Source of the DNA: Roseburia_D yibonii
GTDB lineage: Bacteria; Bacillota; Clostridia; Lachnospirales; Lachnospiraceae
Length of the DNA: 64,000 nt
Direction of reading: 5' to 3'
NCBI RefSeq assembly: GCF_014297335.1
Contig: NZ_JACOQH010000011.1
Location: 1-64,000, forward strand
Below are positions 8,679-17,164 of this stretch, piece after piece. The position numbers and the translations under genes are program-made. Under the pieces are notes generated by a model. The model made no database searches. It saw only the letters and a program-made list of their open reading frames with translations, and was not told the origin of the DNA. Numbering within the stretch: position 1 is the stretch's first letter; every line of letters starts with the position of its first letter.

Positions 8679-9170
8679 ATGGAAGGAATGCGCGAAAAAA
8701 TCTTAACATTTATAGAGAAAAACAGCAGGATCGATCTTAAGGAACTCGCCATCGTTCTTGGCGTGGATGAAGTGACGGTTGCGAACGAACTCGAAGCCAT
8801 GGAGGCGGAAAATATCATCTGTGGTTATCACACCTTGATCGACTGGGATAAGACCGGGATCGAGAAAGTGACGGCACTGATCGAAGTGCGTGTGACCCCG
8901 CAGCGCGGCATGGGCTTTGATAAAGTGGCAGAGCGCATTTACAATTACCCGGAGGTAAATTCGGTTTATCTGATCTCCGGAAGTTTTGATTTTATGGTGA
9001 CGATCGAGGGAAGGACACTGCGTGAGGTATCCCAGTTTGTGTCAGATAAGCTTTCTCCGCTCGAATCGGTACTCAGCACAAAAACGAATTTCATCTTAAA
9101 GAAATACAAGGATCATGGAACCGTGATGGCAGAGCAGAAAAAGGATGAAAGGGAGTTGATGACACCATGA
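8679..9170 (+). CDS. Lrp/AsnC family transcriptional regulator
   Basis: 163 aa from the ATG at 8679, preceded by GGAGGA; an in-frame TTG five codons earlier lies inside this ribosome binding site and is not used. Residues 1-50 are a winged helix-turn-helix ('DLKELAIVLGVDEVTVANEL'). The rest is the RAM (ACT-like) ligand-binding and oligomerisation domain, with 'YLISGSFDFMVTIEG'. Lrp-type regulators sense amino acids. The stop overlaps the aminotransferase start by 4 nt, so this regulator probably controls or is co-regulated with that enzyme. Confidence 0.9.
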   Translation: MEGMREKILTFIEKNSRIDLKELAIVLGVDEVTVANELEAMEAENIICGYHTLIDWDKTGIEKVTALIEVRVTPQRGMGFDKVAERIYNYPEVNSVYLISGSFDFMVTIEGRTLREVSQFVSDKLSPLESVLSTKTNFILKKYKDHGTVMAEQKKDERELMTP

Positions 9171-10342
9171 GAAATCCTTTGTCGGAAACAATCGTAGGAA
9201 TCGAACCATCCGGTATCCGCAAGTTTTTTGATGTGGTCAGCGAAATGAAAGACGCGATCTCACTTGGCGTGGGGGAACCGGATTTTGATACACCGTGGCA
9301 TATCCGGGATGAGGGAATCTATTCTCTGGAAAAGGGACGTACCTTTTATACATCCAATGCCGGGTTAAAAGAACTGAAAGTGGAGATTTCCAGATATCTG
9401 TACCGCAAGTACGACCTGGAATATGACTATAATCATGAGATCATTGTGACGGTAGGCGGCAGTGAGGCAATCGATATCGCGATGCGCGCCATGTTAGATC
9501 CGGGGGACGAGGTGCTGATCCCGCAGCCAAGTTATGTCTCCTATCTACCGTGCGCGGTTCTGGCGAACGGCAAACCGGTCATCATTGAGTTAAAGGCGGA
9601 GAATGAATTCCGCCTGACGAGAGAGGAACTTGAAGCTGCGATCACGCCAAAGACGAAGCTTTTGGTGCTTCCGTTCCCGAACAATCCGACCGGCGCGGTT
9701 ATGCGAAGAGAGGATCTGGAAGCGATCGCAGAGGTTGTAGAACAGCATGACCTGTTCGTGCTCAGTGATGAGATCTATTCCGAGCTGACTTACGGAGAGG
9801 AATCCCATGTCTCGATCGCGTCTCTGCCGGGCATGAAGGAGCGGACGATCACGATCAACGGCTTTTCCAAATCCCATGCAATGACCGGATGGCGGCTTGG
9901 TTACGCGTGTGGTCCGAGACTGATCCTGGATCAGATGTTAAAGATCCATCAGTTTGCAATCATGTGCGCACCGACGACGAGCCAGTATGCGGCAGTCGAT
10001 GCCTTAAAAAACGGGGATGAAGATGTGGCGATGATGCGTGAGCAGTACGACGGCAGAAGAAGATATGTACTGCACCGTTTTGAGGAGATGGGACTTCCGT
10101 GTTTTGAGCCGCACGGCGCGTTCTATACATTTCCGTGTATCCGGGAATTTGGCATGACATCGGATGAATTTGCCAATGCCCTGTTAAAAGACCAGAAGGT
10201 GGCGGTCGTACCGGGTACCGCGTTTGGTGCCTGCGGCGAGGGATTTCTCCGGATCTCCTATGCGTATTCGCTTGACAGCTTAAAGACGGCGCTTGACCGC
10301 ATCGAAAATTTTGTGATTAAGTTGAGGGAGCAGGAAAAGTAA
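9167..10342 (+). CDS. PLP-dependent class I/II aminotransferase
   Basis: 391 aa, fold type I aminotransferase. Substrate loop 'LGVGEPDFDTPWHI', PLP-contacting 'PFPNNPTGAVM', 'SDEIYSELTYG', and the Schiff-base Lys in 'NGFSKSHAMTGWRLGY' are all present; the C-terminal Arg motif is 'FLRISYAYSLDSL'. It resembles aspartate/aromatic aminotransferases of the AraT/PatA type. Substrate cannot be fixed from sequence. The 4-nt overlap with the Lrp-like regulator suggests amino-acid-dependent control of transamination. Confidence 0.9.
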   Translation: MRNPLSETIVGIEPSGIRKFFDVVSEMKDAISLGVGEPDFDTPWHIRDEGIYSLEKGRTFYTSNAGLKELKVEISRYLYRKYDLEYDYNHEIIVTVGGSEAIDIAMRAMLDPGDEVLIPQPSYVSYLPCAVLANGKPVIIELKAENEFRLTREELEAAITPKTKLLVLPFPNNPTGAVMRREDLEAIAEVVEQHDLFVLSDEIYSELTYGEESHVSIASLPGMKERTITINGFSKSHAMTGWRLGYACGPRLILDQMLKIHQFAIMCAPTTSQYAAVDALKNGDEDVAMMREQYDGRRRYVLHRFEEMGLPCFEPHGAFYTFPCIREFGMTSDEFANALLKDQKVAVVPGTAFGACGEGFLRISYAYSLDSLKTALDRIENFVIKLREQEK

Positions 10343-10343
10343 A

Positions 10344-10844
10344 ATGGCAAAGCTTAATATTGTACTTTATGAGCCTGAGATTCCGTCCAACACCGGGAAT
10401 ATCGGAAGAACCTGTGTTGCCACGGGAACCAGACTGCATCTGATCGAGCCGCTTGGATTCCGGCTGAATGAAAAAGCGATCAAGCGCGCGGGAATGGATT
10501 ACTGGTCCGACCTGGACGTGACGACTTATGTAAACTACGAGGAGTTCCTGGAGAAGAATCCGGGCGCGAAAATTTATATGGCAACCACAAAGAGCAGACA
10601 GACGTATACGGAAGTTTCCTATGAGCCGGACTGTTACATCATGTTCGGAAAGGAAAGCGCGGGGATCCCGGAGGAGATCCTTGTAAACCATCCGGATACC
10701 TGCGTGCGGATCCCGATGATCGGCGAGACGCGCTCTTTGAACCTGTCAAATTCCGTGGCGATCGTGCTCTACGAGGCACTGCGCCAGAACAATTTTGACC
10801 ATATGAAACTGGAAGGAGATCTGCACAGACTGCACTGGGATTAG
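10344..10844 (+). CDS. trmL: tRNA (cytidine(34)-2'-O)-methyltransferase TrmL
   Basis: 166 aa, the usual length of this SPOUT methyltransferase, which methylates the 2'-O of the wobble base of some tRNA(Leu) isoacceptors using SAM. Visible motifs are 'PSNTGNIGRTCVATG' (motif 1), 'MFGKESAGIPEEI' (motif 2) and 'RSLNLSNSVAIVLYEALRQ' (motif 3, the trefoil-knot SAM site). It starts 1 nt after the aminotransferase stop and may be read from the same transcript. Confidence 0.92.
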   Translation: MAKLNIVLYEPEIPSNTGNIGRTCVATGTRLHLIEPLGFRLNEKAIKRAGMDYWSDLDVTTYVNYEEFLEKNPGAKIYMATTKSRQTYTEVSYEPDCYIMFGKESAGIPEEILVNHPDTCVRIPMIGETRSLNLSNSVAIVLYEALRQNNFDHMKLEGDLHRLHWD

Positions 10845-10884
10845 CAGGCAGAACTGAGCGCAGACCATTTATGAGGAAACAGAA

Positions 10885-11772
10885 ATGAACAGCAATGCAG
10901 AACAAGAGAAGCATGCAAACATCATTGATGCGAGAGAGCTGGTACATGAGTATATCCGGCGTGACGAGGAAGGAAACGTAGAATCCATCCAGACCGCGCT
11001 CGACCATGTAAACCTCGACGTGAGACCGGGGCAGTTCATTGCAATCTTAGGGCATAACGGCTCCGGAAAGTCCACGCTGGCAAAGCATATCAACGCTTTG
11101 CTCGTGCCGACCGAGGGAACGCTTTATGTGGATGGAAAGGATGCGTCAAAAGAGGAAAATGTCTGGGATGTCAGACAGAGCGCCGGTATGGTATTCCAGA
11201 ATCCGGACAACCAGATCATCGCAAGCGTGGTCGAGGAGGATGTCGGATTCGGACCGGAAAACATCGGTGTGCCGACGGAGGAGATCTGGAAACGTGTGGA
11301 GGAAAGCCTCGGTTCCGTTGGAATGCTCTCTTACCGGAAACATTCTCCGAACAAGCTTTCCGGCGGACAGAAACAGCGTGTCGCGATCGCGGGCGTTATG
11401 GCGATGAAGCCAAAATGTATCGTGCTCGATGAACCGACGGCCATGCTCGATCCGCTTGGCAGAAAAGAAGTTTTAAAGGCGGTTCACGCATTAAACCGCA
11501 AGGCGGGTGTGACGATCATACTGATCACACATTATATGGAAGAAGTGGTGGATGCCGATTATGTCTTTGTCATGGACGCGGGACATGTCGTTATGAAAGG
11601 AACGCCGCGCAGTATTTTTTCCCAGGTGGAAGAATTAAAGGAGTACCGTCTTGGTGTTCCGCAGATCACGCTGCTTGCGCATGAGTTAAAAAAGAGCGGG
11701 CTTCCGATCCCGGATGGCATTCTGACCAGACAGGAACTGGTGGAGGCGCTGCTTGCCATAAAAGAGCAGTAA
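10885..11772 (+). CDS. ecfA1: Energy-coupling factor transporter ATPase EcfA1
   Basis: 295 aa ABC ATPase with Walker A 'GHNGSGKST', Q-loop 'MVFQNPDNQI', signature 'LSGGQKQRVAIAG', Walker B 'CIVLDEPTAML' and H-loop 'ITHYMEEV'. It pairs with EcfA2 and binds EcfT to energise uptake of vitamins by exchangeable S components. It is the first gene of ecfA1-ecfA2-ecfT-truA. No S component is present here, as expected for a group II ECF transporter whose core serves many substrate-binding subunits encoded elsewhere. Confidence 0.93.
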   Translation: MNSNAEQEKHANIIDARELVHEYIRRDEEGNVESIQTALDHVNLDVRPGQFIAILGHNGSGKSTLAKHINALLVPTEGTLYVDGKDASKEENVWDVRQSAGMVFQNPDNQIIASVVEEDVGFGPENIGVPTEEIWKRVEESLGSVGMLSYRKHSPNKLSGGQKQRVAIAGVMAMKPKCIVLDEPTAMLDPLGRKEVLKAVHALNRKAGVTIILITHYMEEVVDADYVFVMDAGHVVMKGTPRSIFSQVEELKEYRLGVPQITLLAHELKKSGLPIPDGILTRQELVEALLAIKEQ

Positions 11773-11829
11773 CTGGTAACTGAGAAACTGTACCCGGGGA
11801 ACGGGACAGTATTTAATAGGAAGAAGAAC

Positions 11830-12687
11830 ATGTCAATTATATTAGATAACGTAAATTATACTTACAGTGCCGGAACCGCGTATGAGATCAGGGCGCTGAA
11901 AAATATCAATTTAAAGATCGAGGATGGACAGTTCATCGGGATCATCGGACATACCGGTTCCGGGAAATCAACGCTGATCCAGCATCTGAACGGTCTGATG
12001 AAAGCAACTTCCGGAACGATCTATTATAACGGGGAAGATATCTACGCACAGGATTATGACCTCAGAAAATTAAGAAGCAAGGTGGGACTGGTCTTTCAGT
12101 ACCCGGAACATCAGCTTTTTGAGACAACGATCTTTGATGATGTCTGTTATGGACCGAAGAATCAGGGACTGACCAAGGAAGAGGCGGGACTGCGCGCGTT
12201 TGAGGCGTTAAAAAGCGTGGGCTTAAAGGAAGAGCTGTATTACCAGTCACCGTTTGACCTCTCCGGCGGGCAGAAGCGCCGCGTGGCGATCGCCGGTGTG
12301 CTTGCGATGCGGCCGGAAGTCCTGATCCTGGATGAGCCGACGGCAGGTCTCGATCCGAAAGGGCGTGACGAGATCTTGGATCTCATTACCGCGATGCACA
12401 AAGAGCGCGGCATCACGATCCTTTTGGTATCCCACAGCATGGAAGATGTGGCGCAGTATGTGGAGCGCATCATTGTGATGAACCATGGAGAAATGATGTT
12501 TGACGATGCGCCGCATGAAGTCTTTAAACATTATAAGGAGCTTGAAAAGATCGGGCTTGCGGCACCACAGGTGACCTACCTGATGCATGAACTGAAGGAA
12601 AACGGTATCCCGGTGGATGTGAACGCAACTACGGTGGATGAAGCAAAAAATGAAATTTTAAAGGCGTTGGGGAAAAAGGCATGTTAA
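11830..12687 (+). CDS. ecfA2: Energy-coupling factor transporter ATPase EcfA2
   Basis: 285 aa with Walker A 'GHTGSGKST', Q-loop 'LVFQYPEHQLFE', signature 'LSGGQKRRVAIAG', Walker B 'VLILDEPTAGLD' and H-loop 'VSHSMEDV'. It is the second ATPase of the ECF module and overlaps the ecfT start by 7 nt, indicating translational coupling. Confidence 0.93.
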   Translation: MSIILDNVNYTYSAGTAYEIRALKNINLKIEDGQFIGIIGHTGSGKSTLIQHLNGLMKATSGTIYYNGEDIYAQDYDLRKLRSKVGLVFQYPEHQLFETTIFDDVCYGPKNQGLTKEEAGLRAFEALKSVGLKEELYYQSPFDLSGGQKRRVAIAGVLAMRPEVLILDEPTAGLDPKGRDEILDLITAMHKERGITILLVSHSMEDVAQYVERIIVMNHGEMMFDDAPHEVFKHYKELEKIGLAAPQVTYLMHELKENGIPVDVNATTVDEAKNEILKALGKKAC

Positions 12688-13496
12688 AAGACATTACATT
12701 AGGACAATATTATCCGGCAGACTCCATTCTGCATAAATTAGACCCGCGGGTGAAACTGTTTGGAACCCTGATCTATATCATATCCCTGTTTACATTCCGC
12801 GGCATTCCGGCATTTTTGCTGGCAACCATATTTTTAGCTGCGGTGATCCAGATCTCAAAAGTACCTTTTTCCTATATGGTAAAAGGCTTAAAATCGATCA
12901 TCGTTTTGATGATCATCACCGGTATCTTCAACCTGTTTTTGACACAGGGGGAAGTGCTCGTACAGTTCTGGATCTTTAAGATCACTTATGAGGGAATCAA
13001 AAACGCGGTACTCATGGTAGTCCGCCTGATCTATCTGATCATCGGCACTTCGGTCATGACGCTGACCACTACGCCGAACCAGCTGACCGACGGTCTTGAG
13101 AAGGCACTGATGCCGCTTCAGAAGATCAAGCTTCCGGTGCATGAGATCGCGATGATGATGTCGATCGCGTTACGTTTTATCCCGATCCTCGTAGAGGAGA
13201 CGGACAAGATCATGAAAGCACAGATGGCAAGAGGCGCTGATTTCGAGAGTGGAAACATCGTAAAAAAGGCGAAGGCGATGATCCCGCTTCTGGTTCCGCT
13301 TTTTGTATCCGCGTTCCGCCGCGCGAATGACCTCGCGATGGCGATGGAGGCGCGCTGTTACCGGGGCGGCGAGGGAAGGACCAAGATGAAACCGCTTACC
13401 TATGGTGCGGCAGACAAAAAAGCGTATGTGATCCTGATCGTGTACCTGGTATTTATGCTGGCATTGCGTTTTGTATGGGTGAAATTTGTAGTATGA
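12681..13496 (+). CDS. ecfT: Energy-coupling factor transporter transmembrane protein EcfT
   Basis: 271 aa membrane protein with about five helices and the two cytoplasmic coupling motifs of the family. The first is the 'MARGADFES' region near residue 175 and the second the 'AMEARCYRGGEGRTK' region near 225; both contact the EcfA ATPases. The start lies inside ecfA2 and the stop overlaps truA by 4 nt. Confidence 0.92.
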   Translation: MLKDITLGQYYPADSILHKLDPRVKLFGTLIYIISLFTFRGIPAFLLATIFLAAVIQISKVPFSYMVKGLKSIIVLMIITGIFNLFLTQGEVLVQFWIFKITYEGIKNAVLMVVRLIYLIIGTSVMTLTTTPNQLTDGLEKALMPLQKIKLPVHEIAMMMSIALRFIPILVEETDKIMKAQMARGADFESGNIVKKAKAMIPLLVPLFVSAFRRANDLAMAMEARCYRGGEGRTKMKPLTYGAADKKAYVILIVYLVFMLALRFVWVKFVV

Positions 13497-14245
13497 AAAA
13501 ACGAGTGAAACTGATCGTTGCCTACGACGGCACCGCGTACCATGGCTGGCAGGTACAGCCGAACGCAGTGACCGTGGAGGGCGTGTTAAATGAAAAACTG
13601 ACCGGGCTGTTGGGAGAAGAGATCACAGTGACAGGAGCAAGCAGGACGGATGCCGGTGTGCATTCGCTTGGGAATGTCGCTGTTTTTGATACGGAGACAA
13701 GGATTCCGGCGGACAAGATCTCCTATGCGTTAAACCAGAGACTGCCGGAGGACATCGTGGTGCAGGATTCCGCCGAAGTGCCGGCAGATTTCCATCCACG
13801 GTTTACGGACAGCCGAAAGACCTATGAGTACCGGATCCTAAACCGCAGATTTCCGATTCCGACCCTGCGCCATGATACCTATTTTTATTACCGTCCGCTC
13901 GATGTGGAGGCAATGAAAGAGGCGGCGGGATATCTGGTCGGAGAACATGATTTTAAGAGCTTTTGTACGGTCGGAGCGCAGGTGGAGACCACGGTGCGCA
14001 CGATCTATGACCTTACGGTCACAAAAGAGGAGAATGTGATAAAGATCCGCGTCACCGGAAACGGATTTTTGTATAATATGGTGCGCATCCTCGCGGGAAC
14101 GCTGATCTCCGTCGGCATCCATGAGCGGGAGCCGGAGGATATGACGCGGGTGCTCGCGGCATGTGACCGGACCGCGGCGGGACCGACTGCCCCGGCATGT
14201 GGACTGACGATGGTGGGAATTTCCTATGAGACCAAAAAACAGTGA
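13493..14245 (+). CDS. truA: tRNA pseudouridine(38-40) synthase TruA
   Basis: 250 aa from the ATG at 13493, which overlaps the ecfT stop (ATGA); an in-frame ATG six codons earlier lies within ecfT. Catalytic Asp is in 'GASRTDAGVHSLGNV'. Other family motifs are 'VAYDGTAYHGWQVQ', 'RKTYEYRI', 'HDFKSFCT' and 'GNGFLYNMVRILAGTL'. TruA isomerises U38-40 in many tRNAs. The ecfA1-ecfA2-ecfT-truA-rplM-rpsI order is common in Firmicutes. Confidence 0.94.
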   Translation: MKKRVKLIVAYDGTAYHGWQVQPNAVTVEGVLNEKLTGLLGEEITVTGASRTDAGVHSLGNVAVFDTETRIPADKISYALNQRLPEDIVVQDSAEVPADFHPRFTDSRKTYEYRILNRRFPIPTLRHDTYFYYRPLDVEAMKEAAGYLVGEHDFKSFCTVGAQVETTVRTIYDLTVTKEENVIKIRVTGNGFLYNMVRILAGTLISVGIHEREPEDMTRVLAACDRTAAGPTAPACGLTMVGISYETKKQ

Positions 14246-14264
14246 GAAATTCCGGGAAAAAATG

Positions 14265-14293
14265 TTGACACGCGGGGCATCGTGTACTATAAT
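14265..14293 (+). promoter_or_regulatory. Consensus sigma-A promoter of rplM-rpsI
   Basis: Exact TTGACA, 17-bp spacer and exact TATAAT, about 20 bp after truA. This is the only perfect-consensus promoter found in the window and fits a ribosomal protein operon. Confidence 0.92.
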
Positions 14294-14299
14294 ACATAA

Positions 14300-14468
14300 G
14301 TCTGACATAGTATAGGAATGTTTTGCCAAAGCCCCGGCAGACATTTGAACTATAGATACGAACCGCAGACGGGGAACTGTGCCGGTACATCACAGAACTT
14401 CGCAGGGCGTATGCTTACTGTGGTTTGCGACAATGGAAAAGCGTTGCATATTTGAAGGAGGAAAAACC
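14300..14468 (+). promoter_or_regulatory. rplM 5' leader, probable ribosomal-protein (L13-type) autoregulatory RNA
   Basis: About 170 nt lie between the promoter and the rplM start, unusually long for this window. It contains complementary blocks such as 'gccccggca' with 'tgccgg' and a G/C-rich centre. Firmicutes rplM operons are known to carry an L13 leader that lets L13 repress its own synthesis. I infer that role from position; I could not fold the sequence to match the family. Confidence 0.5.
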
Positions 14469-14897
14469 ATGAAAACATTTATGGCTAATTCTGCTACAGT
14501 AGATAGAAAATGGTATGTAGTAGATGCTGAAGGAATGACATTAGGACGTTTAGCATCCGAAGTTGCTAAAGTATTAAGAGGAAAGAATAAACCGACTTTT
14601 ACACCACATGTTGATACAGGTGATTATGTAATCGTTGTTAATGCAGAAAAAATTGCTGTAACCGGCAAGAAGATGGATCAGAAGATCTATTACAGCCACT
14701 CTGATTATGTTGGCGGTCTTAAATCTGCTACATTAAAAGAAATGCTGGCAAAACATCCGGAAAGAGTTATCGAACATGCAGTTAAAGGTATGCTTCCGAA
14801 GGGACCTCTTGGAAGACAGATGTATACAAAATTATTTGTATATGCAGGACCGGATCACAAGCATGCAGCTCAGAAACCAGAAGTTTTAACATTTTAA
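14469..14897 (+). CDS. rplM: 50S ribosomal protein L13
   Basis: 142 aa, standard length. Start chosen at the ATG after AAGGAGG at 14455-14461; an upstream extension of the frame lies in the leader. Hallmarks are 'KWYVVDAEGMTLGRLASEVA', 'HVDTGDYVIVVNAEKI', 'AVKGMLPKGPLGRQM' and 'YAGPDHKHAAQKPE'. Codon use is more AT-rich than neighbouring genes, as expected for a highly expressed gene. Confidence 0.98.
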   Translation: MKTFMANSATVDRKWYVVDAEGMTLGRLASEVAKVLRGKNKPTFTPHVDTGDYVIVVNAEKIAVTGKKMDQKIYYSHSDYVGGLKSATLKEMLAKHPERVIEHAVKGMLPKGPLGRQMYTKLFVYAGPDHKHAAQKPEVLTF

Positions 14898-14921
14898 TCG
14901 GAGATAAGGAGGCAGATTACA

Positions 14922-15317
14922 TTGGCTAATACAACAAAGTATTACGGAACAGGAAGAAGAAAATCTTCTGTTGCAAGAGTATATTTAGTACCTGGAACAG
15001 GTAAAGTTACCATCAATAAAAGAGATATCGACGAATATTTCGGATTAGAGACTTTAAAAGTTATCGTTCGTCAGCCACTTACCCTGACTGAAACAGCAGA
15101 CAAATTTGATGTTTTAGTAAACGTAAAGGGTGGCGGATATACAGGCCAGGCAGGAGCAATCCGTCATGGTGTTGCAAGAGCTTTATTAAACGTAGACGCA
15201 GACTTCAGACCGGCTTTAAAGAAAGCTGGATTCCTGACCAGAGACCCGCGTATGAAAGAAAGAAAGAAATACGGTCTCAAAGCAGCTCGTCGCGCACCGC
15301 AGTTCTCAAAGAGATAA
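14922..15317 (+). CDS. rpsI: 30S ribosomal protein S9
   Basis: 131 aa with the full S9 signature 'GAIRHGVARALL', N-terminal 'YYGTGRRKSSVARV' and the basic C-terminal tail 'KKYGLKAARRAPQFSKR' that reaches the P-site tRNA. The start is a TTG preceded by AAGGAGG at a 9-nt spacing. It is co-transcribed with rplM and closed by a strong terminator. Confidence 0.98.
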   Translation: MANTTKYYGTGRRKSSVARVYLVPGTGKVTINKRDIDEYFGLETLKVIVRQPLTLTETADKFDVLVNVKGGGYTGQAGAIRHGVARALLNVDADFRPALKKAGFLTRDPRMKERKKYGLKAARRAPQFSKR

Positions 15318-15342
15318 TAAAAATCAAATTAGCGAGAATAAT

Positions 15343-15378
15343 AAGACCCTTGAAAATGTATATTTTCAAGGGTCTTTT
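15343..15378 (+). terminator. Terminator of rplM-rpsI
   Basis: A perfect 15-bp stem, AAGACCCTTGAAAAT / ATTTTCAAGGGTCTT, with a 4-nt loop, followed by a short T run. Confidence 0.93.
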
Positions 15379-15411
15379 GTAATAGAGGCGAAGAAAACAG
15401 GGGAAGTTTTT

Positions 15412-15612
15412 ATGGCAGACAGATATTCCAAAGATAAGGACTATAAGGTGGTCACGGTCATTATTCTGACGGCGTACCGGGGAAAAGAAGACCGGCCGTA
15501 TCAGCTTGAGGCAAGCATCGGTATCTATACCGACCGGATACAGAGCAATTCGCTGGACGTATTTATAAAAAAAAGCGGATGCGCTCATGTATCAGAACAA
15601 GTTACAGCATAA
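15412..15612 (+). CDS. Hypothetical protein, 66 aa
   Basis: Starts at an ATG with 'aggggaag' upstream, just after the rpsI terminator. The protein is 'MADRYSKDKDYKVVTV...' and ends at a stop just before the MATE gene. No signal peptide, membrane segment or known motif is visible. It may be a remnant of a longer gene. Not recognised; coding status is uncertain. Confidence 0.3.
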   Translation: MADRYSKDKDYKVVTVIILTAYRGKEDRPYQLEASIGIYTDRIQSNSLDVFIKKSGCAHVSEQVTA

Positions 15613-15626
15613 AAATTGTAGAAAAG

Positions 15627-17042
15627 ATGAATAGGTTATTAAAGATTATGAAAAGTTTTGCAGGATTAAAACAGAAATATATCGGAGACCGTGCGTTTTA
15701 CAAACGATATCTCCTTCTGGCAGTGCCGATGATCGTACAGAACGCGATCACGAATCTGGTCAGTTTCTTAGATAATATTATGGTCGGGCAGCTGGGGACG
15801 GAGCAGATGTCCGGTGTCGCGATCGTCAACCAGCTGATCTTTGTATACAATCTGGCGATCTTCGGCGCGGTGTCGGCGGCGAGTATCTTTGGCGCGCAGT
15901 ATTTCGGAAAAGGAAATCACAAAGGACATATGTATTCCTTCCGTTTTAAACTGTACGCGACACTGCTTGTGACGGGGCTTACCGTATTTTTGTTTGTCAC
16001 AAAAGGGGAAGGCCTGATCTCACTGTACCTGACAGATACGGTGGGAAACGGAGCGACCGAGCTTGCGCTTCAATATGGAAAACGTTATCTTGTGATCATG
16101 ATGGCAGGGCTCATTCCGTTTGCGGTCAATCAGGCATACGCGACAAACATCAAGGAGACCGGGCAGACCTTCGTGCCGATGATCGCAAGCTTTGCGGCAG
16201 TCGGAGCAAACGCCGTGCTGGATTATCTGTTGATCTTCGGCATCGGCCCATTCCCGGAACTTGGTGTGGAGGGAGCGGCGCTCGCGACTGTGTTTTCCCG
16301 TTACCTGGAAGCGCTTATCGTGATCTTCTGGGCGCATATGCACAGACAGAAGAACCGTTATCTGGAAGGAGCTTACGCGGGTTTTGGAATCCCGATCGGG
16401 GAGTTAAAGGCGATTCTTATCAAAGGTTCGCCGTTAATGTTAAACGAGGTGCTCTGGGCTGCCGGAATGACGACCGTCACCCAGTGTTATTCGGTTCGCG
16501 GGCTGGATGTCGTGGCAGGTCTGAATATCGCGACCACGATCACGAACCTGTTTAATATCGTATATCTCCAGCTCGGTGCCTGTATCAGCATTGTGGTGGG
16601 ACAGTATCTGGGCGCAGGGGAGTTAGAGGAGGCAAAGGACGCGGACAACAAGATGATCGTATTCAGCGTATTCTGCTGTGTGATCATGGCATCGATCATG
16701 TTTGCGGCAGGGCGGTTTTTCCCACAGATCTACAATACCTCCCCGGAGATCAAAAAACTGGCGGCAAATTTTATCGCGGTTTCGGCGATCATCATGCCAT
16801 TTTGTTCGTTCAGCCACGCATCTTACTTCACGCTCCGTTCCGGTGGAAAAACACTGGTAACGTTCCTGTTTGACTCCGTGTTTACCTGGGTCGTGGTCGT
16901 GCCGGCGGCATATCTGTTGGCGCACTTCACCGGACTTGGCATCGTAAGCATTTATTTCTTTGTGCAGGCAACTGAGCTTATCAAGGTGGTCATCGGGTAC
17001 TGCATGGTGCGCAGCAACGTGTGGGTAGTACAGATGGTATAA
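15627..17042 (+). CDS. MATE family efflux transporter
   Basis: About 471 aa from the ATG at 15627; the next in-frame ATG at 15648 is an equally plausible start and neither has a strong ribosome binding site. Twelve hydrophobic helices are visible in two similar halves, with the family motif 'LVSFLDNIMVGQLGTEQMSG' in helices 1-2. MATE pumps export cationic compounds or drugs with Na+ or H+. It begins shortly after the 66-aa ORF and has no clear terminator before the next lipoprotein gene. Confidence 0.88.
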   Translation: MNRLLKIMKSFAGLKQKYIGDRAFYKRYLLLAVPMIVQNAITNLVSFLDNIMVGQLGTEQMSGVAIVNQLIFVYNLAIFGAVSAASIFGAQYFGKGNHKGHMYSFRFKLYATLLVTGLTVFLFVTKGEGLISLYLTDTVGNGATELALQYGKRYLVIMMAGLIPFAVNQAYATNIKETGQTFVPMIASFAAVGANAVLDYLLIFGIGPFPELGVEGAALATVFSRYLEALIVIFWAHMHRQKNRYLEGAYAGFGIPIGELKAILIKGSPLMLNEVLWAAGMTTVTQCYSVRGLDVVAGLNIATTITNLFNIVYLQLGACISIVVGQYLGAGELEEAKDADNKMIVFSVFCCVIMASIMFAAGRFFPQIYNTSPEIKKLAANFIAVSAIIMPFCSFSHASYFTLRSGGKTLVTFLFDSVFTWVVVVPAAYLLAHFTGLGIVSIYFFVQATELIKVVIGYCMVRSNVWVVQMV

Positions 17043-17164
17043 AATGGTTGAAATCGCAGGTGAAAGACCGGAGAACAAAAAGTCCCATGGATCTGACACC
17101 ATACAGGGAGACAAAAGGTTTTTATTGTAGTAGTATAGAATCAGAGCGATAAAAAGGAGACGTT

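Noticed and set aside
15412..15612. Another Rpn-type remnant
   Set aside because: The sequence lacks the Gly-rich tail or nuclease motifs, so I kept it as hypothetical only.
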